Source: Candidatus Eisenbacteria bacterium
GTDB taxonomy: Bacteria > Eisenbacteria > RBG-16-71-46 > JAFGJU01
Length of the DNA stretch: 64,000 nucleotides
NCBI GenBank assembly: GCA_026388185.1
Contig: JAPLKG010000002.1
Span: 1-64,000 of the forward strand
Direction: 5' to 3'
Shown here: piece after piece, positions 60,147-64,000 of the stretch
How the letters are laid out: every line of letters begins with the position of its first letter
Numbering within the stretch: the stretch's first letter is position 1
Notes under the pieces: model-generated
The model's database searches: none
What the model was told of the DNA's origin: nothing
What the model saw: the letters and a program-made list of their open reading frames with translations, nothing else
Translations under genes and position numbers: made by a program

Positions 60147-60995
60147 TTACTTCACCCTAAGAAAGAACAGGAAGACGAGCCCGGCAAGGAAAATGGCGAA
60201 GACTATCATCGTGAGGTGCTTTCCGTACTCCCGCACCAGGGGCCTCAGAGCAGTGGGAATTCCGCCTCGATCAGCAAATTGCGTTCTCGCGTACCCGTGT
60301 GACGTAACGGCCGTCCCGGCGCTCTTCTTCGTGACTGCCCCTGTAGTTGAGTCCGTCACCCCCGCCGTAGCCCCCAGGGCAGCCCCTGCCTGGGTTCCGA
60401 TGCCGCTTTCGGCGACCGGCTCCCGTCCGAGGACGACGCTCACACCCTTTTTCATCGCTACTACGGCCTCATCCAGAGTGATCCCCAGCAGGCCTCCGAT
60501 GAGTGCCCCGCATGCCAGCACAATCACCAAACCTATCGCAAAACGCACGAACCAACTGCCAAAAACGCCGATCACGGAATCCTCTTCATGCCGCGTTTCT
60601 TCGTGGCCCAGCATCAGCCCGTAGCGGCGTTCCTTGAGGGCACCCTCAAGTTTGTTCAAGAAGATAAAGATACTATGCCACCGCGCGATTATCTCCTCCG
60701 TTTCCTCCCTCGTCAGAGCCTCAGGCGTAGCGAGGGTCGTGAACGAATTGAGCATCTCCGTGATGTCGCGCACGGCTGCCAGTGCCTCGGGATCGCTGGC
60801 GCCACCTCTCTCCACCACCGTGAGAACCGGCAGAAGATGGGCGATCTTCGCCTTCAGTCGCAGGAATCCCTCTTCTTGCGCCTTCTGCACGCCCTCCTTG
60901 CCAAGGCTTGTCTTCAGGAAGTCGCCGAATCGAATCCAGGTTTCGATCAGGCATTTTATTTTTCGCTTCCCATTCCTTCCATTTGTGGAGTGCAT
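60147..60995 (-). CDS. Unknown two-TM protein in the Tad cluster
   Basis: 282 residues; family not recognised. The first ~150 residues are helical and charged (SLGKEGVQKAQEEGFLRLKA, DPEALAAVRDITEMLNSFTT). Then two transmembrane segments: GSWFVRFAIGLVIVLACGAL near 150-175, and HLTMIVFAIFLAGLVFLFFL at the end. Between them is a Gly/Ala/Thr-rich linker. ATG 60995 follows GGGG. It lies between the TadE gene and a small signal-peptide gene in the same direction, so it may belong to the pilus system, but nothing in the sequence proves this. Confidence 0.5.
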   Translation of the reverse strand: MHSTNGRNGKRKIKCLIETWIRFGDFLKTSLGKEGVQKAQEEGFLRLKAKIAHLLPVLTVVERGGASDPEALAAVRDITEMLNSFTTLATPEALTREETEEIIARWHSIFIFLNKLEGALKERRYGLMLGHEETRHEEDSVIGVFGSWFVRFAIGLVIVLACGALIGGLLGITLDEAVVAMKKGVSVVLGREPVAESGIGTQAGAALGATAGVTDSTTGAVTKKSAGTAVTSHGYARTQFADRGGIPTALRPLVREYGKHLTMIVFAIFLAGLVFLFFLRVK

Positions 60996-61048
60996 GCAAT
61001 CCCCTTCTGACTACAAGATCACGGTGCGCGCTGAGTCAAGACCGGAAA

Positions 61049-61071
61049 CCCGTGCGCGAACGCCGCACGGG
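61049..61071 (-). terminator. Hairpin between two Tad-cluster genes
   Basis: CCCGTGC (61049-61055) pairs with GCACGGG (61065-61071) over nine bases, just after the stop of the small gene at 61082 on the minus strand. No T run; role uncertain. Confidence 0.35.
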
Positions 61072-61081
61072 CGCCTGCCGT

Positions 61082-61438
61082 CTACCAGTATATCTTGGCG
61101 ATCAAGACATCTTGTTTCGGAATCACGAGTTGCTTCTCAACTCTCTGCCCGGTCCTCTTCACCACGTATCCCAGTGAAAGCGCAATCTCGTAGTCGGAGA
61201 TCTTCACGAGCCTGCCGGAATACTTTTCGCCGAAGAACGTGCAGACGTCTACGTAACTCGTCGATGGGGCGTTGCTTCCCCACGGCTTCAGAAAGAAAAC
61301 CTCGTTTGTCACGTAGACACAGGGCTCGACGTCGGATCTCAGAAAGTACTGCCGATAGGTCTCGACGCCGAGAGCCGACCCATCAATCAACAAGGTAGCC
61401 AGGACCGTCAGTGCGACAGCAATGAACACGTTTCGCAT
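61082..61438 (-). CDS. Small exported protein in the Tad cluster
   Basis: 118 residues; not recognised. Signal peptide (FIAVALTVLATLLIDGSALG) then a beta-rich domain with two cysteines (VEPCVYVTN and VDVCTFFGE), FSGRLVKISDYEIALSLGYV-type strands and an end IPKQDVLIAKIYW. AAGGAGGAAGGTCACAC precedes the ATG. Its place between the Tad ring proteins (TadC) and a two-TM gene suggests a periplasmic pilus accessory factor. Confidence 0.5.
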   Translation of the reverse strand: MRNVFIAVALTVLATLLIDGSALGVETYRQYFLRSDVEPCVYVTNEVFFLKPWGSNAPSTSYVDVCTFFGEKYSGRLVKISDYEIALSLGYVVKRTGQRVEKQLVIPKQDVLIAKIYW

Positions 61439-61476
61439 GTGTGACCTTCCTCCTTCTTTTCGCCCAAAGAACTAGT

Positions 61477-62445
61477 CTAACCCTTTCCTGTGATCTGCTG
61501 AATGGCCCGGATAATGGTCACCACCGCCGGACCCAGTATGACGGCAAGCAATGCCGGAAAAATGCACAGGACCAGCGGGAAGACCAGCTTCACGGTGGTC
61601 TTGGCCGCGGCCTCCTCTGCTCTCTGCCTTCTTCTCGTCCGCACGGAATCCGAGTGCACACGCAGCGCCTGGGCAACGCTGGTGCCGAGTTTGTCCGTCT
61701 GCACCAGCATGGCGACCAAAGAGCTCAAATCCTCCACGCCCGTCCTGGCCGTCAAGCCACGAAGAGCTTCCGCGCGCGGCTTACCCGCTTTCGTTTCCTG
61801 CGTAACGAGCAGCAGTTCGGAGCTAAGGGCAGGGCTGGCCGCACGCATTTCGTTCGCCACTCTCGCCAGTGAAGCATCGAGACCCAGACCTGCCTCCACG
61901 CAAACCACCATGAGGTCGAGGGCATCCGGAAGGTTACGCACTATCTCCTTCTGGCGACGTCTGGCGGAATAGTTCAACCAGTAATCCGGTATCAGATAAC
62001 CCGCAATCGCGGCAAGTAACCCAATGAGGAGAATCCCTCCGGGCGATTGCCCCAACCAGACACCGAGGGGAATCGAGAACGCGAAGAGCACCATTGCAAC
62101 GAAGATCTTGGCTCCGTGATATATTCTGAGAGCGTTCTCCCTACGATAACCCGCATACGTGAGCAGCTTCTTTAGTCTCGGCTCCGCCTTGCGCCCCCTC
62201 GTGGGGGCAAGCCCCCCAACTACGCCCTTCAGCGAATCCAGGGCGCTACTCGACACATATCTCGCTTTAGCCGTGAACCCGACACGTTTCGGCCCACGCC
62301 GTCCGTCCGTGTCACTCAGCGCTCCCAACCTCTTCTCCAGCGCTTCGGGAGGCTTCAACGCGAAGTAGAGAAGAACTCCCGCACAGAGGCTGAGGCTGGC
62401 GAACACGAGCAGCGCTATCATCTGAATGGAACCCAACATCGTCAT
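61477..62445 (-). CDS. tadC: Type II/IV secretion F-type platform protein TadC
   Basis: 322 residues with the T2SSF domain: DALDLMVVCVEAGLGLDASL, ELLLVTQETKAGKPRAEALR and the C-terminal FPLVLCIFPALLAVILGPAV helix. Transmembrane helices at both ends and near 120-170. Together with TadB it forms the inner-membrane platform of the Flp/Tad pilus. The ATG at 62445 overlaps the tadB stop (ATGA), and GAGGT lies next to it; the longer frame to 62475 is not needed. Confidence 0.92.
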   Translation of the reverse strand: MTMLGSIQMIALLVFASLSLCAGVLLYFALKPPEALEKRLGALSDTDGRRGPKRVGFTAKARYVSSSALDSLKGVVGGLAPTRGRKAEPRLKKLLTYAGYRRENALRIYHGAKIFVAMVLFAFSIPLGVWLGQSPGGILLIGLLAAIAGYLIPDYWLNYSARRRQKEIVRNLPDALDLMVVCVEAGLGLDASLARVANEMRAASPALSSELLLVTQETKAGKPRAEALRGLTARTGVEDLSSLVAMLVQTDKLGTSVAQALRVHSDSVRTRRRQRAEEAAAKTTVKLVFPLVLCIFPALLAVILGPAVVTIIRAIQQITGKG

Positions 62446-63410
62446 ACCTCTAAGTTCACTATCCGTCTGATCCACACGTAGCCAATGGCTTGCAGACCTA
62501 ATCCGATACCCAGCATGTAGTGGCCCACGTGATCACGAAATAGAAACATGATGTACGAAGGATTCACCAAGAGAAGTATCAACCCCACGCAAACCGGCAA
62601 CAGCGCAAGAACGATCCCGGAGAGTCTGGCTTCGGCCGTTAGGGCGCGAAGTTGCCCCAGAATCTTGAACCTTTCCCTCACGGTGTAGCTGATCTTCTCG
62701 AGTATCTCAGCGACGTTGCCACCGGTCTCCCTCTGGATAATCATGGCTATGGCAAAGAACCTCAGGTCAAGGCTGTCTATCCTCTCCGTCAGGTTCAACA
62801 GGGCCTCTTTGAAACTCAGTCCGAGGTTTTGTTCGTCGAAGGTGTCCTTGAACTCGATGCCGACGGGATCCGGCATTTCCTCGCCCACCATCTGGATTGC
62901 GCCGGTAAACGCGTGACCTGCTCTCAATGCGCTCGTCATCAGGTCCATGGCGTCGGGGAACTGCTCCACAAAAAGCTTCACCCTTCTCCGTTTTCTCCTC
63001 ACGACGTTTACGATCGGAAGAGATCCCGCAAGAAGGGCCCCCACAAGTCCCGAAATCGGCGAGCGTCCGATCCAATTCGCCAAGGCGAACCCTACTGCGG
63101 CAAAGATCAGGGTGAAGAGAAGCAGCTCGCCCACTCTCATCGGTGAATCTGCCTGCTTCAGGAGTTTGTCCAGCCTGCGGGCGATGGCAACCCTGGAAAG
63201 CCACCTGTTTAACGCAGGTATCTGACTCAGTAGCTCGTCCCTCAGAATACTTGGAGAGATCGTCGCCACGGGACTTTGCCTGACGATGGCGCTCAAGCGT
63301 CTCTTGAGCCTTCCGACCTTGCTCTCACGCGAGGTCTGCCAGCTGAGAAAGACGGCGATTATGGCGAATACTATCGCTAAGAAAATCGAAACAAATGCTA
63401 GAGCCAGCAA
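62442..63410 (-). CDS. tadB: Tad pilus platform protein TadB
   Basis: 322 residues with the T2SSF domain: FVEQFPDAMDLMTSALRAGH, AFTGAIQMVGEEMPDPVGIE, AMIIQRETGGNVAEILEKIS. The N-terminal transmembrane helix and two later hydrophobic segments fit TadB. A TTG start follows AAAGGAGAAGCG. It pairs with TadC and receives force from the TadA ATPase encoded just upstream. Confidence 0.92.
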   Translation of the reverse strand: MLALAFVSIFLAIVFAIIAVFLSWQTSRESKVGRLKRRLSAIVRQSPVATISPSILRDELLSQIPALNRWLSRVAIARRLDKLLKQADSPMRVGELLLFTLIFAAVGFALANWIGRSPISGLVGALLAGSLPIVNVVRRKRRRVKLFVEQFPDAMDLMTSALRAGHAFTGAIQMVGEEMPDPVGIEFKDTFDEQNLGLSFKEALLNLTERIDSLDLRFFAIAMIIQRETGGNVAEILEKISYTVRERFKILGQLRALTAEARLSGIVLALLPVCVGLILLLVNPSYIMFLFRDHVGHYMLGIGLGLQAIGYVWIRRIVNLEV

Positions 63411-63429
63411 ACGCTTCTCCTTTCCCTAA

Positions 63430-64000
63430 TCATACGTCGTCAAAAATGCCCGGAGGAAGATGGACGCCGGAAAGGAAGAGTCTCTCGGCGAACTTGGGCC
63501 TGATTCCCGTCGGCTTGAACCTGCCGAGCACGGTCCCGTCCTCCGCCACGCCCATGCGCTCGAATACGAAGATGTCCTGCATCGTCACGACGCTGCCTTC
63601 CATGCCGACGATCTCAGAGACGTTCGTAACCTTTCGTCTTCCGTCACTCAATCTCGAGATCTGAACCACCACGTCCAGTGCAGAAGATATCTGTTCGCGA
63701 ATGGCCTTCTCCGGAAGCTCCAGTCCGGCCATCAACACCATGGTCTCCAATCTGCTCAGCGAGTCACGCGGGCTGTTGGCGTGGACAGTGGTCAGCGAGC
63801 CGTCGTGCCCCGTGTTCATGGCCTGGAGCATGTCGAGTGCCTCGTCGCCTCTAACTTCACCAACGATGATCCTGTCCGGGCGCATTCGCAGAGCATTGCG
63901 GACCAGGTCTCTCTGATTTACCTTACCCCTGCCTTCGATGTTGGGCGGCCTGGTTTCAAGTCTCACTACGTGTTCCTGCTGAAGCTGTAGTTCGGCGGCA
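63430..64000 (-). CDS. tadA: Tad secretion ATPase TadA/CpaF (partial)
   Basis: C-terminal ~190 residues; the gene runs off the right edge. The frame is open to base 64000 without a start. It begins [20 protein letters not shown], then [20 protein letters not shown] and [36 protein letters not shown], the Walker B, Asp and His boxes of type II/IV secretion ATPases of the CpaF/TadA group. It powers pilus assembly and sometimes retraction. The Walker A is off the window. Order here is tadA-tadB-tadC then unknown genes and tadE-tadG. Confidence 0.95.
   Translation of the reverse strand, partial: AAELQLQQEHVVRLETRPPNIEGRGKVNQRDLVRNALRMRPDRIIVGEVRGDEALDMLQAMNTGHDGSLTTVHANSPRDSLSRLETMVLMAGLELPEKAIREQISSALDVVVQISRLSDGRRKVTNVSEIVGMEGSVVTMQDIFVFERMGVAEDGTVLGRFKPTGIRPKFAERLFLSGVHLPPGIFDDV

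Noticed and set aside
1-64000. CRISPR arrays, rRNA or tRNA genes
   Set aside because: No regularly spaced repeats, rRNA segments or foldable tRNAs were found on either strand.

Overview
The window looks like chromosome from a Gram-negative, fairly GC-rich bacterium. LptE, an outer-membrane barrel protein, several lipoproteins, the meso-diaminopimelate pathway and a C-terminal secretion-sorting tail at the left edge point to the FCB superphylum, perhaps a candidate phylum of the Eisenbacteria/Latescibacteria type. That placement is inference: there is no rRNA here and no search was possible.

Layout. (1) 1-18 kb, plus strand, housekeeping: polyprenol/dolichol-type kinase, membrane beta-propeller protein, secA, an smg-like gene, topA-trmFO-xerC, argF, dapF-dapA-dapB and proS, then rpsT on the minus strand. 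(2) 18.2-32.8 kb, accessory island between rpsT and uvrC: three toxin-antitoxin modules (HigBA, a RelBE type, HicAB), orphan membrane and lipoprotein genes, a transposase remnant, a 1344-residue nuclease-NACHT protein, an HNH protein ending in an attC-like hairpin, a gene pair with a TIR/deoxyribosyltransferase-like domain and a four-helix membrane protein, and an AT-rich orphan. Two repeat families occur in it, one near each end. (3) 32.8-44.6 kb, plus strand: uvrC, ogt, an MBL hydrolase, xerD, a barrel protein, an SNF2/RapA-type helicase with an unknown partner, a TPR membrane protein, a GH57 enzyme and a small membrane protein. (4) 44.8-64 kb, all minus strand: leuS, three thioredoxin-system genes, holA, lptE, a sigma54 regulator and its histidine kinase, a sugar-phosphate transferase, two envelope proteins and a Tad pilus cluster running off the right edge.

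The strongest unnamed signal is at 44818-44845: a 28-bp dif-like Xer recombination site (two 11-bp arms around a 6-bp centre). It lies exactly where almost all genes switch from plus to minus strand. Together with XerC and XerD encoded in the same window, this suggests the window spans the replication terminus, with genes on both sides co-oriented with the forks.

The most likely little-described systems are in the island: the PD-(D/E)xK-NACHT protein (a probable NLR-like anti-phage ATPase), the TIR-like/four-TM pair, the solitary attC-like site, and the modular repeats that each carry a promoter with a 17-bp spacer and a short hairpin.
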